Source of the DNA: Thermus sp. CCB_US3_UF1 | GTDB taxonomy: Bacteria; Deinococcota; Deinococci; Deinococcales; Thermaceae | DNA: 64,000 nucleotides | Assembly: GCF_000236585.1 (NCBI RefSeq) | Contig: NC_017278.1 | Span: 310,001-374,000, forward strand | Direction: 5' to 3' | Shown here: in pieces, positions 33,121 through 40,414 of the stretch | Layout of the letters: the number at the start of each line of letters is the position of its first letter | Numbering within the stretch: the stretch's first letter is position 1 | Notes under the pieces: generated by a model | Told to the model about the DNA's origin: nothing | Database searches by the model: none | Seen by the model: only the letters and a program-made list of their open reading frames with translations | Translations under genes and position numbers: made by a program

Positions 33121-33810
33121 CTGCGAGTGATTACTAGTTGCAATAATCCAGTCCTGCACCGCCCGGGCCACCGCCTCCCGGTCCCGGTCCAGGAGGAGGT
33201 CATGGCCGCTTTCCGGGAAGACCAGGTAGTCCTTCCGGGCGCTTCCCAGAAGCCGGTGGTACCGGCGCACGCCCTTGACCACCTTGTCCTTGCCCGCTTC
33301 CACCACCAAGGCCGGGGCCTCTACCCGAGGGAGGACCCTGGGGGTCTGGCCCATGAGGGCCAGGAGCTGCAAAACCGCCCGGGTGGGGAAGTAGGGGTAG
33401 TTGGGGTTTTGCCTTTGGCACTCCGGATCGCAGATGGAATCGGGACCGGGGAAGCGGGGGATGAGGGGGGCAAGGACGGGGGCCAGCGGGGCCAGGGGGC
33501 TTTTCAGGGCCAGGGCGGGGGCCAGGGCCACCAGGAGGGCGGTGGGGGTTTCCGCGGCCAGGTGGGCGGCCAGGAGGGCTCCCATGGAGAGCCCCACCAC
33601 GCCCCGGGGCTCGGGGAGGTCCCGGTAGGCGGCCCGGGCGGTTTCCAGCCAGTCCCGCCAGCGCACCTGGAGCAGGTCCTCGGGCCTCGTCCCGTGGCCG
33701 GGTAGGGTGGGCTGACGCACGGAAAACCCCGCTTCCCGCAAGGCCTGGGGCAGGGGTCCCAGGGTGAGGAGGGGGTGGGAGGTAAAACCGTGCAGGAGGA
33801 GCAGGTTCAC
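33118..33810 (-). CDS. Alpha/beta hydrolase (carboxylesterase-like)
   Basis: A 230-residue alpha/beta hydrolase without signal peptide. The oxyanion segment is LLLHGFTSHPLL, the nucleophile elbow GLSMG in GVVGLSMGALLAAHL, the acid in ALVVEAGKDKVV and the catalytic His in FPESGHDLLLDRD. A cap with CDPECQRQNPNYPYFP separates the halves. It resembles the small thermostable monoglyceride lipase/esterase group. The substrate is unknown. The GTG at 33810 is supported by a TATGCT box 5 bases upstream. The ZIP gene follows after 10 bases, with its own -10. Confidence 0.88.
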   Translation of the reverse strand: MNLLLLHGFTSHPLLTLGPLPQALREAGFSVRQPTLPGHGTRPEDLLQVRWRDWLETARAAYRDLPEPRGVVGLSMGALLAAHLAAETPTALLVALAPALALKSPLAPLAPVLAPLIPRFPGPDSICDPECQRQNPNYPYFPTRAVLQLLALMGQTPRVLPRVEAPALVVEAGKDKVVKGVRRYHRLLGSARKDYLVFPESGHDLLLDRDREAVARAVQDWIIATSNHSQ

Positions 33811-33815
33811 GCCTT

Positions 33816-33821
33816 AGCATA
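33816..33821 (-). promoter_or_regulatory. -10 box TATGCT of the hydrolase gene (leaderless)
   Basis: Minus-strand TATGCT is followed by AAGGC and the GTG at 33810. The same hexamer is used by the molybdopterin oxidoreductase gene. Confidence 0.5.
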
Positions 33822-33847
33822 CCCTGCCTGGACGAGGGGCATCCGGC

Positions 33848-34648
33848 GTGGTAAAACGGGGGGGAATGCTGGAGGGTAACCTCGCGGAGTTCCCCTTTCC
33901 ATCCCTGGTGGGTGCGCTGATGAGCGCGGGGCGCACGGGCCGGCTTCATATCCGGCCTCCTTTCCTCGAGGGCCAGGTCTACCTGCGGGCGGGGCAGGTG
34001 GTCCACGCCCAGGTGCAGGCGGGGGATAAGGCCCTGGAGGGGGAGGAGGCCTTGGACCTCCTGGTGGGGCTCAAGCGGGCCCCCTTTGCCTTTGAGCCGG
34101 AAACCCTTCCCCCCCACACCACCTTGATGGGCGGGCTGGCGGTGCCGGCCCGTCTGGCCGAGGCCCAGGCGGCCTGGAAGTCCCTGGCCCTGCCCGCGGA
34201 CTGGGGGTATGTCCTGCGCCTGCCCGCAGGGGGCGGGGAGGTGGAGCTTTCCGCGGAAGCCCTCAAGGTGCTGGCCCAGGTGGAGGGCAAGCGCATCGCC
34301 GAGGTGTTGGTGGCCCCTGGGGTCTTGCGCCTGGCCCGGATCCTGCACACCCTCCTGCAGATGGGGGCCTTGGAGGCCGTACCCCTGGTGGCGGTGCCCC
34401 CGGCCTCCCTCCTGGTCTTGCCCATCTACGGGCCGGGTTCAGGGGTGGCCTACGTGGACGAGGCCCTGTACGCGGAATGGGCCCGGACCATCCGCCACGG
34501 CTTCCGCCTGCGGCTCCATCCCCTGGGGGCGGTGATGGAGGTGCGCCCCAGGCCCAACATCCAAGGGCGGCTGGGCCTTCTGGAAGAGGACCTGAAGCGC
34601 CTCCGCCTCCGGCGGGGGGATAAGGTGGAGGTGGTGCCGGAGGTGTAG
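33848..34648 (+). CDS. DUF4388-domain (PATAN-like) protein
   Basis: A 266-residue protein. Residues 7-100 match the DUF4388 type: MLEGNLAEFPFPSLVGALMSAGRTGRLHI then LEGQVYLRAGQVVHAQVQAGDKALEGEEAL. These domains occur with response regulators and GTPase/motility systems of Deinococcota and myxobacteria. The second half has a winged-helix-like region (RIAEVLVAPGVLRLARILHTLLQMGALE) and a C-terminal beta part. The GTG at 33848 has GAGGGG 8 bases upstream; an ATG at 33866 is an alternative. A sodium:alanine symporter follows after 3 bases, so they are one operon. Confidence 0.78.
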   Translation: MVKRGGMLEGNLAEFPFPSLVGALMSAGRTGRLHIRPPFLEGQVYLRAGQVVHAQVQAGDKALEGEEALDLLVGLKRAPFAFEPETLPPHTTLMGGLAVPARLAEAQAAWKSLALPADWGYVLRLPAGGGEVELSAEALKVLAQVEGKRIAEVLVAPGVLRLARILHTLLQMGALEAVPLVAVPPASLLVLPIYGPGSGVAYVDEALYAEWARTIRHGFRLRLHPLGAVMEVRPRPNIQGRLGLLEEDLKRLRLRRGDKVEVVPEV

Positions 34649-34651
34649 CCT

Positions 34652-36007
34652 ATGGATGTCTTGGCTTGGAACGATTATCTAAACCGCATCGTATACGGCT
34701 TTCCCATGAAGCTGGTCTTCCTCCTGGTGGGGGCCTACCTGGTCATCTTCCAGATCCGCTGGTTCAGCGCCCCCTTGCGGATGATGCGGGTCTCCTTCAG
34801 CGAGACCTTCGGGGCCATCCGGGAGAGGACCTACGGCTTCGGCGGGCAGATCACCCCCTTCCAGGCCACCATGGTGGCCCTTTCGGCCACCGTGGGCACC
34901 GGGCACCTTTTGGGCATGCTGGCGGCGGTCCTGGTGGGGGGGCCGGGGGCGGTCTTTTGGATGTGGCTGGGCTATTTCTTCGGCACAGGCACCAAGTTCG
35001 CCGAGGCCACCCTGGCCGTCCATTTCCGCCGCCGCTACGCGGACGGCTCGGTGTCCGGCGGGCCCATGCACTACCTCCTCCGGGGGCTGCCCCGGCTTCG
35101 CTTCCTGGGCTACCTTTTCGCCTTCTTCGCCGCGGTGGCCGCCTTCGGCATCGGCAACCTCTCCCAGGCAGGAGCGGTGGGCGGGGCCTTGGCCCCCTTG
35201 GGGGCTCCTCCTGCCCTGGTGGGCCTTTTCCTGGCCCTTTTGGTGGGGGTGATCCTGGGTGGGGGGATCGTGCGGGTGGCCCGTTTCGCCCAGGTGGTGG
35301 TGCCCCTGAAGCTCCTCCTCTTCCTGGTGGCCATTCTGCCCCTCTTCATCCTCTACGCCGGCCAGATCCCCCAGGCCCTAGCCCTGGTCTTCCAGGCGGC
35401 GTTCAGCCCGGAGGCCGCCCTAGGGGGAGCGGCCGGGTATAGCCTCTTCGCCGCCATCAACGCCGGGCTTGGCCGGGGGATCTTCGCCAACGAGGCCGGC
35501 CTGGGTTCGGCCCCCATCGCCCATGCCCAGGCCCAGGTGGACCACCCCGTGCGCCAGGGCTTCTGGGGGGTCACGGAGATGTTCGTGAGCTTCCTGGTGA
35601 CGAGCCTCACCGCCCTCACCTTCATCGCTTCCGGGCTGTGGCGGCAGGGGGGAAGCGCCGCCGAGGCGGCCACGGCCCTCTTCCAGGCCCATCCCCTCGG
35701 GGGGGTGGTCCTAGCCCTCACCGTGGCGGTCTTCGCCCTGGGGACCATGGTTTCCTGGGGTTTTTACGGGGAGGAGGCCGCAGCCTTCCTCTTCGGGGAG
35801 GGGGTGCGCTGGCCCTACCGGCTTACCTTTGCCGTCTTGGCCTTCGTGGGGCCCTTGGGGGGCCTCGAGGCCTTCCTGGCCATCTCCGATACCCTCAATG
35901 GCCTCATGGCCATCCCCAACCTCCTGGGGCTGATCCTCCTGGGCCCGGTGGTGGCCCGCCTCACCTACGGCTTCTTCCGCGGGGAGCCCTGGGTGCCGCC
36001 CCGCTAG
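34652..36007 (+). CDS. Sodium:alanine symporter (AGCS family)
   Basis: A 451-residue membrane protein with about 11 helices. AGCS signatures are GGQITPFQATMVALSATVGTGHLLGMLAAVL, GPGAVFWMWLGYFFGTGTKFAEATLAVHFR, DGSVSGGPMHYLL and GLGRGIFANEAGLGSAPIAHAQA. It should import alanine or glycine with sodium. The first residues MDVLAWNDYLNRIVYGFPMKLVFLLVG match the family. It lies three bases after the DUF4388 gene; a ribosome-binding GGAGGTG overlaps the stop of that gene. Confidence 0.93.
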   Translation: MDVLAWNDYLNRIVYGFPMKLVFLLVGAYLVIFQIRWFSAPLRMMRVSFSETFGAIRERTYGFGGQITPFQATMVALSATVGTGHLLGMLAAVLVGGPGAVFWMWLGYFFGTGTKFAEATLAVHFRRRYADGSVSGGPMHYLLRGLPRLRFLGYLFAFFAAVAAFGIGNLSQAGAVGGALAPLGAPPALVGLFLALLVGVILGGGIVRVARFAQVVVPLKLLLFLVAILPLFILYAGQIPQALALVFQAAFSPEAALGGAAGYSLFAAINAGLGRGIFANEAGLGSAPIAHAQAQVDHPVRQGFWGVTEMFVSFLVTSLTALTFIASGLWRQGGSAAEAATALFQAHPLGGVVLALTVAVFALGTMVSWGFYGEEAAAFLFGEGVRWPYRLTFAVLAFVGPLGGLEAFLAISDTLNGLMAIPNLLGLILLGPVVARLTYGFFRGEPWVPPR

Positions 36008-36013
36008 GCGCCC

Positions 36014-36412
36014 TCAGCGGAACATCTCCCGGATGGCCTTTTCCAGCTCCTCCCCCGCCTTTTTGTCCAGGGTGAGCTTCACCTTGAGGGCCACCCGGAG
36101 GGCTTCCTCCTCGAGGCTCTCCCGGCTTGCGCACCCCTCCAGCCGGGCCACCAAGGGTTCCGCTTTGGGTCCCAGGCGGCGGCGGAGGAGCTCCACCAGG
36201 CGGGCGCAGAGCTCCTTGGGCCCCTCCACGGGCAGGATCAGCCCCTGCTTGAGGAGGTCCGCCAGCACCCGGTAGGCCTCCTCGCCCAAGCCGCTTTCCC
36301 GCACCACCTCCTCCTCGCTGCGCCGCCCGTCGCAAAGGGTGTAGACCCGCCATTCCTCGGGGGTGGGTTTCCAGTCGGCCACCGGGGGCGTGGGGTTGCG
36401 GCGGAAGACCAT
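36014..36412 (-). CDS. Small winged-helix-like protein of unknown function
   Basis: A 132-residue protein, MVFRRNPTPPVADWKPTPEEWRVYTLCDGRRSEEEVVRESGLGEEAYRVLADLLKQGLILPVEG, whose first 65 residues read like a winged helix of the kind paired with DUF4388 domains. The rest is helical and charged, ending EELEKAIREMFR. It may form a complex with the DUF4388 protein encoded 1.4 kb away, but that is inference. It is the last gene of a minus-strand run from the M20 peptidase, 2 bases after the small membrane protein. Confidence 0.65.
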   Translation of the reverse strand: MVFRRNPTPPVADWKPTPEEWRVYTLCDGRRSEEEVVRESGLGEEAYRVLADLLKQGLILPVEGPKELCARLVELLRRRLGPKAEPLVARLEGCASRESLEEEALRVALKVKLTLDKKAGEELEKAIREMFR

Positions 36413-36414
36413 GG

Positions 36415-36699
36415 CTACAGGGAGGCCACGATGGCGTCCAGCAGGCGGAGGACCAGGTGGACGAAGACCGAGCCCAGGAGGAGGATGAGGGAGAGCAAGA
36501 GGAGGAGCAGGCTGGAAGGCTCCCCCCAGGTGAGGAGGAGGACCCCCAGGTAGCTGGCGGCGAAGAAGAAGATGAGGAAGAGCATCTGCCCTCCCCGTTC
36601 CCCCATGACCCCCCCGGGGATGGCCCGTTTGAGCCTTAGGCCGTAGAGGACGTTGTAGACCATCACCAAAAAGCCCAGGAGCAAAAGGACTTTTTCCAT
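36415..36699 (-). CDS. Small membrane protein, three helices
   Basis: A 94-residue protein: MEKVLLLLGFLVMVYNVLYGLRLKRAIPGG, LIFFFAASYLGVLLLTWGE and SSLLLLLLSLILLLGSVFVHLVLRLLDAIVASL, three hydrophobic segments joined by short charged loops. No family recognised. TAGGCT-AAGGCT precedes the ATG, with the hexamer overlapping the stop of the upstream gene, so it could be transcribed separately. It is otherwise packed in a five-gene minus-strand row. Confidence 0.7.
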   Translation of the reverse strand: MEKVLLLLGFLVMVYNVLYGLRLKRAIPGGVMGERGGQMLFLIFFFAASYLGVLLLTWGEPSSLLLLLLSLILLLGSVFVHLVLRLLDAIVASL

Positions 36700-36708
36700 A
36701 GCCTTAGC

Positions 36709-36984
36709 CTACCCATTCCACTCGCGGATGGGGATGAGCTCGCCCCCCTCCACCGCCTTGCGCACCGGGCGGTAGCCCCGGTCAAACCAGATCTCCAGCA
36801 CCGCCCGGTCCAGGCTCCTGGGGGCCACGATCTCCTTGCGCACGTAGTACCCGCCTTCTATGGGGCTGATCTCCATGCTCTTGGAGAGGCGGAGTTCCAC
36901 CACCTCGCCGCTTCGGGTGCGCACCCGCACCCGGAAGGCCATGGGGCCCTCGGGCTTTACGTGGGGGTCTTTGCGGAACCACAT
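36709..36984 (-). CDS. Conserved small hypothetical protein
   Basis: A 91-residue soluble protein: MWFRKDPHVKPEGPMAFRVRVRTRSGEVVELRLSKSMEISPIEGG, then YYVRKEIVAPRSLDRAVLEIWFDRGYRPVRKAVEGG. It is beta-rich and compact. No family recognised. The ATG at 36984 has GGAGGGG upstream and is a single base away from the YbaK gene stop; the longer frame to 37266 lies entirely over that gene and is rejected. Confidence 0.65.
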   Translation of the reverse strand: MWFRKDPHVKPEGPMAFRVRVRTRSGEVVELRLSKSMEISPIEGGYYVRKEIVAPRSLDRAVLEIWFDRGYRPVRKAVEGGELIPIREWNG

Positions 36985-36985
36985 C

Positions 36986-37462
36986 CTACCCCTCCTTGAG
37001 GTCCGCCACCTTGGCCCCGGTGAGGGCCAGGAGTTCCTCCGGCCTGGTCCGGAAAAGGGCCCTGGGGGTGCCCGCCGCCGCCCAGACCACCCCGTAGCCC
37101 AAAAGCTCCTGGTCCAAAAAGGTGGGAAGGGGGGTGGGGTGGCCCAAGGGGGGTACCCCGCCGATGGCGAAGCCGGTGAGGGCCCGTACTTCCTCGGGGC
37201 TTGCCCGGCGAAGGGGTTCCCCGGCCAAAGCCGCGGCTTTGCCCGGGTCCAGGCGATTTTTCCCACTTACCAGGAAAAGGTAGCCTCCCTTTTCCCCCAC
37301 GAAGACCAGGCTCTTCACGATCTGGCCCACCTCGGCCCCCACGGCCTGGGCCGCCTCCGCGGCGGTACGGGTGGAAACCGGCAGTTCCTCTACCCGGAGG
37401 TGGCCGAAACCCCCTTCCTCCAGGGCCCGCTGCACCCGGGTGGCGGCAGGGGAGAGGCTCAT
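36986..37462 (-). CDS. YbaK/ProX-type aminoacyl-tRNA deacylase
   Basis: A 158-residue member of the YbaK/ProRS-INS superfamily, which clears mischarged tRNAs in trans. Signatures are AAEAAQAVGAEVGQIVKSLVFV with the essential lysine, FLVSGKNRLDPGKAAALAG, RRASPEEVRALTGFAIGGVPPLGH and LLGYGVVWAAAGTPRALFRTRPEELLALTGAKVADL. The overall form is closest to the general YeaK/ProX-like deacylases rather than E. coli YbaK; the exact amino acid cannot be called. Its ATG overlaps the M20 peptidase stop as ATGA. Confidence 0.9.
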   Translation of the reverse strand: MSLSPAATRVQRALEEGGFGHLRVEELPVSTRTAAEAAQAVGAEVGQIVKSLVFVGEKGGYLFLVSGKNRLDPGKAAALAGEPLRRASPEEVRALTGFAIGGVPPLGHPTPLPTFLDQELLGYGVVWAAAGTPRALFRTRPEELLALTGAKVADLKEG

Positions 37463-38574
37463 AGGGCGTAGAGGAGCTCGGCCAAGAGGGCTACCCGCCG
37501 GGGGATCTCGGAGACCACCACGTATTCCGTCCGCTGGTGGGCGTCCCCACCCAGAAGGCCCAGGCCGTCCAGGGTGGGCACCCCCAAGGCGGCGGTGAAG
37601 TTCCCGTCCGACCCCCCGCCCACCCGCCCCGGGCGCAGGGCAAGCCCCAGGGCCTCCCCGATGGCCTGGGCTTTATGGAAGAGGGACAGGCTTTCCGGGG
37701 TGGGCTCCATAGGGGGGCGGTTGAGGCCGCCCGTGAGCTCCAGCCGGGCCCCGGGTAGGGCAGGGCTTAGGGCCCGGAGGGCCTCCTCCACCCGCCGGGC
37801 CTCCTCCAGGGTCCAGGCCCGGAGGTCGATCTCCACCCAGGCTTCCTCCGCCACCACGTTGCTCACCGTTCCCCCCCGCAGGACGTTGGGGCCCAGGGTG
37901 GTGCCCTTGTCCCGGTCCTCCAGGGCCGCCACCTTGGGGATCTGGTGGGCGAGCTCCAGGATGGCGTTGACCCCTTTTTCCGGCTCCACCCCCTGGTGGG
38001 CAGCCTTGCCCAGGGCCTTGAGGCGGTAAAGCCCCACCCCTTTGCGGGCCACCTTTAGGTCCCCCTCGAGGGTGGGGGGCTCGAGGACCAAGGCCGCCCG
38101 GGCCTTTTTGGCGGCGGCCTCGATCAGGGGACGGCTTTCCCTAGAGCCCGTCTCCTCGTCGGGGGTGAAGAGGATCTCCAAGGGAGGAAGCCTCCGCCCC
38201 GTGGCCTCGGCGTGGCGCAGGGCGTAGAGGAGGGCCAGGATCCCCCCCTTCATGTCGTAGACCCCAGGGCCCACCGCCCTATCCCGCTCCAGGCGGAAGG
38301 GCTCGGGGAAGCTCCCCTTGGGGTGGACGGTGTCGTAGTGGCAGAGCACCAGGACCGGCTCCCCCTCCCCTTCCCGCTTGAGGAGAAGGATGGGGCCCGC
38401 CGGGGTGTCCTTGCGGGAAAGCCGCCCCTTTAGGGGCGCGAAGGCCTTTTCCAGAAAGGCGGCCGCCTCCTCTAGGCCCTTGAGGTCCCCCGAGGGGGAT
38501 TCGCGGCGCACGAAGGCCTCGAGGTCCCGCAAAAACTCCGGCAGCCTGGCCTTCATCCATTCCAGGGTTTCCAT
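37459..38574 (-). CDS. M20 family metallopeptidase (carboxypeptidase G2-like)
   Basis: A 371-residue di-zinc peptidase. Metal-site motifs are VLVLCHYDTVHPKGSF, VGPGVYDMKGGILALLYAL, FTPDEETGSRESRPLIEAAA, LVLEPPTLEGDLKVARKG and GGGSDGNFTAALGVPTLDGLGLLGGDAHQRTEYV. The dimerisation domain (KAAHQGVEPEKGVNAI, TLGPNVLRGGTVSNVVAEEAWVEIDLR) fits carboxypeptidase G2-like enzymes that remove C-terminal glutamate or other residues. CATAAT lies 6 bases before the ATG at 38574, so the mRNA is probably leaderless. The YbaK-type gene is coupled downstream. Confidence 0.92.
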   Translation of the reverse strand: METLEWMKARLPEFLRDLEAFVRRESPSGDLKGLEEAAAFLEKAFAPLKGRLSRKDTPAGPILLLKREGEGEPVLVLCHYDTVHPKGSFPEPFRLERDRAVGPGVYDMKGGILALLYALRHAEATGRRLPPLEILFTPDEETGSRESRPLIEAAAKKARAALVLEPPTLEGDLKVARKGVGLYRLKALGKAAHQGVEPEKGVNAILELAHQIPKVAALEDRDKGTTLGPNVLRGGTVSNVVAEEAWVEIDLRAWTLEEARRVEEALRALSPALPGARLELTGGLNRPPMEPTPESLSLFHKAQAIGEALGLALRPGRVGGGSDGNFTAALGVPTLDGLGLLGGDAHQRTEYVVVSEIPRRVALLAELLYAL

Positions 38575-38580
38575 GGGACC

Positions 38581-38586
38581 ATTATG
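38581..38586 (-). promoter_or_regulatory. -10 box CATAAT of the M20 peptidase gene (leaderless)
   Basis: Minus-strand CATAAT is followed by GGTCCC and the ATG at 38574. The same hexamer and a similar six-base gap precede the old yellow enzyme gene. Confidence 0.55.
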
Positions 38587-38613
38587 CCCCCTTGCGCCAA
38601 GGCCCTGTGCCTC

Positions 38614-38642
38614 TTGGCAAGGGGCTAGCCCCATGGTATAAA
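38614..38642 (+). promoter_or_regulatory. Promoter of rpsA: TTGGCA-N17-TATAAA
   Basis: TTGGCA (38614-38619) and TATAAA (38637-38642) are separated by exactly 17 bases. Transcription should begin near 38649, leaving a structured leader of about 127 bases. Confidence 0.7.
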
Positions 38643-38669
38643 GGAAGGGTATGCCCTTCGGGGCCGGTT

Positions 38670-38753
38670 CACACGGAAGCGGGGAGTGAGGGTTCTCCCC
38701 CTCCTTTTCGTGTGGACGCGCGCGAAAAGCGCCCGCCTTCCCCAAGGGGAGGC
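38670..38753 (+). promoter_or_regulatory. Structured rpsA leader with three hairpins
   Basis: The first is a long stem: CACACG-GAAG-GGGGAG on one side and CTCCCC...CGTGTG on the other (38670-38714). A small GCGC-GAAAA-GCGC hairpin follows, then GCCTTCCCC-AA-GGGGAGGC just before the Shine-Dalgarno TAAGGAGG at 38757. S1 is known to autoregulate its translation in other bacteria; this leader is a candidate site. Confidence 0.5.
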
Positions 38754-38775
38754 GCGTAAGGAGGAAAGAGGCGGC

Positions 38776-40371
38776 ATGGAAGAAAAGGCGACCCAGACCC
38801 CAGAAAAGACCTTCAGCATGGAAGAGGCCCTTCAGGAGACCGAGGCCCGCCTGGAGAAGCGCGTGCGCCCGGGGCAGGTCCTGACGGGCAAAGTGGTCTT
38901 GGTGGGTTCCGAAGGCGTGGCGGTGGACATCGGCGCCAAGACGGAAGGCATCATCCCCTTCAACCAGCTCACGGAGAAGGTCCTCCCCGAGGAGGAGCTC
39001 AAGGGGCTCCTCAAGCCGGGGGACGAGGTGCGGGTCCAGGTGCTCCGGGTAGACCCGGAAACCGGGCAGATCCTCCTCTCCCGCAAAAAGGTGGAGGCCA
39101 CCGAGCACTGGGACCACATCCAAGCCCTCTACGAGCGGGGCGAGCCGGTCACCGTCACCGTGAAGGAGAAGGTCAAAGGGGGCGTGGTCGCCGAGTTGGA
39201 TGGCGTCCAGGCCTTCATCCCCGCCTCGCAGCTGGACCTGAGGCGCACCCCTAACCTGGACGAGTACGTGGGCCAGCAGATCCTGGCCAAGATCATTGAG
39301 TTCCACCGCAAGAAGGGGCGGGTCCTCCTCTCCCGCCGGGCGGTGCTGGAGGAGGAGCAAAAGCGGGCCAAGGAGGCCTTCTTCCAGAGCCTAAAGCCCG
39401 GCCAGGTGGTGGAGGGCGCCGTGGTGGACGTCACCGACTTCGGGGCCTTCGTGAACCTGGGTCCGGTGGACGGCCTGGTGCACCGCTCCGAGATCACCTG
39501 GGGCCGTTTCGGCCACCCCAAGGAGGTCATCCACAAGGGGCAGAGGGTGCGGGCCCAGGTGGTGTCCGTGGACCCCGCCAAGGAGCGGGTCAACCTCTCC
39601 ATCAAGGCCCTGATCCCCGACCCCTGGACCACGGTGGCGGAGAAGTACCCCGTGGGCACCCGGGTCAAGGGCAAGGTGGTGGGCCTCACCCCCTTCGGGG
39701 CTTTCGTGGAGGTGGAGCCTGGGCTGGAAGGGCTCATCCACATCTCCGAGCTTTCTTGGACCAAGCGGCCCAAGCACCCCTCCGAGGTGGTGAAGGAGGG
39801 GGACGAGGTGGAGGCTGTGGTCCTGCGCCTGGACCCCGGAGAGCGCCGCCTTTCCCTGGGCCTTAAGCAGACCCAGCCCGATCCCTGGCAGCTCCTGGTG
39901 GAGAAGTACCCTCCGGGCACCGTGGTCAAGGGCCGCGTGACGGGGGTTACGGACTTCGGGGTCTTCGTGGAGCTGGAGCCCGGCATGGAGGGCCTGGTCC
40001 ACGTGTCGGAGCTGGACCACCAGCGGGTGGATAACCCCGCCGCCCACTTCAAGAAGGGCGAGGAGATGGAGGTGGTGGTCCTCAACATTGACCCCGTGGA
40101 GCAGCGCATCTCCCTCTCCCGCAAGCGCCTCCTGCCCCCGCCCCCGCCCAAGGCGGAGGAGGAGCGGCCCCGCAGGGCCAAGGGCAAGGAAGCCCGCAGC
40201 AAGCGCAAGCCCACCCCGCGCCGCGAGGAGCGCCGGGAGTACGAGTACGGGGCCGTGGCCGAGTACAACCTCTACGATGCCTCCGCGGTGCCCACCGCCA
40301 GCACCAGCGTGAAGCTGGGTGACCTCTACGGCGACCTCCTGGCCAGCCTGGGCCTGGAAGAGGAAAAGTAA
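38776..40371 (+). CDS. rpsA: 30S ribosomal protein S1
   Basis: S1 binds mRNA at the ribosome during initiation. The 531-residue protein has five S1/OB domains, seen from repeats such as GQVLTGKVVLVGSEGVAVDIGAKTEGIIPFNQL, VVEGAVVDVTDFGAFVNLGPVDGLVHRSEI, RVKGKVVGLTPFGAFVEVEPGLEGLIHISEL and VVKGRVTGVTDFGVFVELEPGMEGLVHVSELD. A basic, disordered tail (PRRAKGKEARSKRKPTPRREERREY) and a short C-terminal end DLYGDLLASLGLEEEK follow. The ATG at 38776 has AAGGAGG upstream; an upstream GTG at 38686 would start inside the leader hairpin and is rejected. Confidence 0.97.
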   Translation: MEEKATQTPEKTFSMEEALQETEARLEKRVRPGQVLTGKVVLVGSEGVAVDIGAKTEGIIPFNQLTEKVLPEEELKGLLKPGDEVRVQVLRVDPETGQILLSRKKVEATEHWDHIQALYERGEPVTVTVKEKVKGGVVAELDGVQAFIPASQLDLRRTPNLDEYVGQQILAKIIEFHRKKGRVLLSRRAVLEEEQKRAKEAFFQSLKPGQVVEGAVVDVTDFGAFVNLGPVDGLVHRSEITWGRFGHPKEVIHKGQRVRAQVVSVDPAKERVNLSIKALIPDPWTTVAEKYPVGTRVKGKVVGLTPFGAFVEVEPGLEGLIHISELSWTKRPKHPSEVVKEGDEVEAVVLRLDPGERRLSLGLKQTQPDPWQLLVEKYPPGTVVKGRVTGVTDFGVFVELEPGMEGLVHVSELDHQRVDNPAAHFKKGEEMEVVVLNIDPVEQRISLSRKRLLPPPPPKAEEERPRRAKGKEARSKRKPTPRREERREYEYGAVAEYNLYDASAVPTASTSVKLGDLYGDLLASLGLEEEK

Positions 40372-40385
40372 GGCGCAAAGCTTAA

Positions 40386-40409
40386 GGCCCCCGCCCTTGG
40401 GCGGGGGCC
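40386..40409. terminator. Bidirectional terminator between rpsA and fbcB
   Basis: GGCCCCCGCCC pairs with GGGCGGGGGCC across a TT loop, an 11-bp perfect stem, 14 bases after the rpsA stop and 5 bases before the convergent fbcB stop. Short T-rich sequences lie on both sides, so it can serve both genes. Confidence 0.85.
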
Positions 40410-40414
40410 TCCAT

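Noticed and set aside
38686-38775. Upstream GTG start adding 30 residues to ribosomal protein S1
   Set aside because: The extra segment lies in the leader hairpin, has no S1 similarity, and the ATG at 38776 has a good AAGGAGG.
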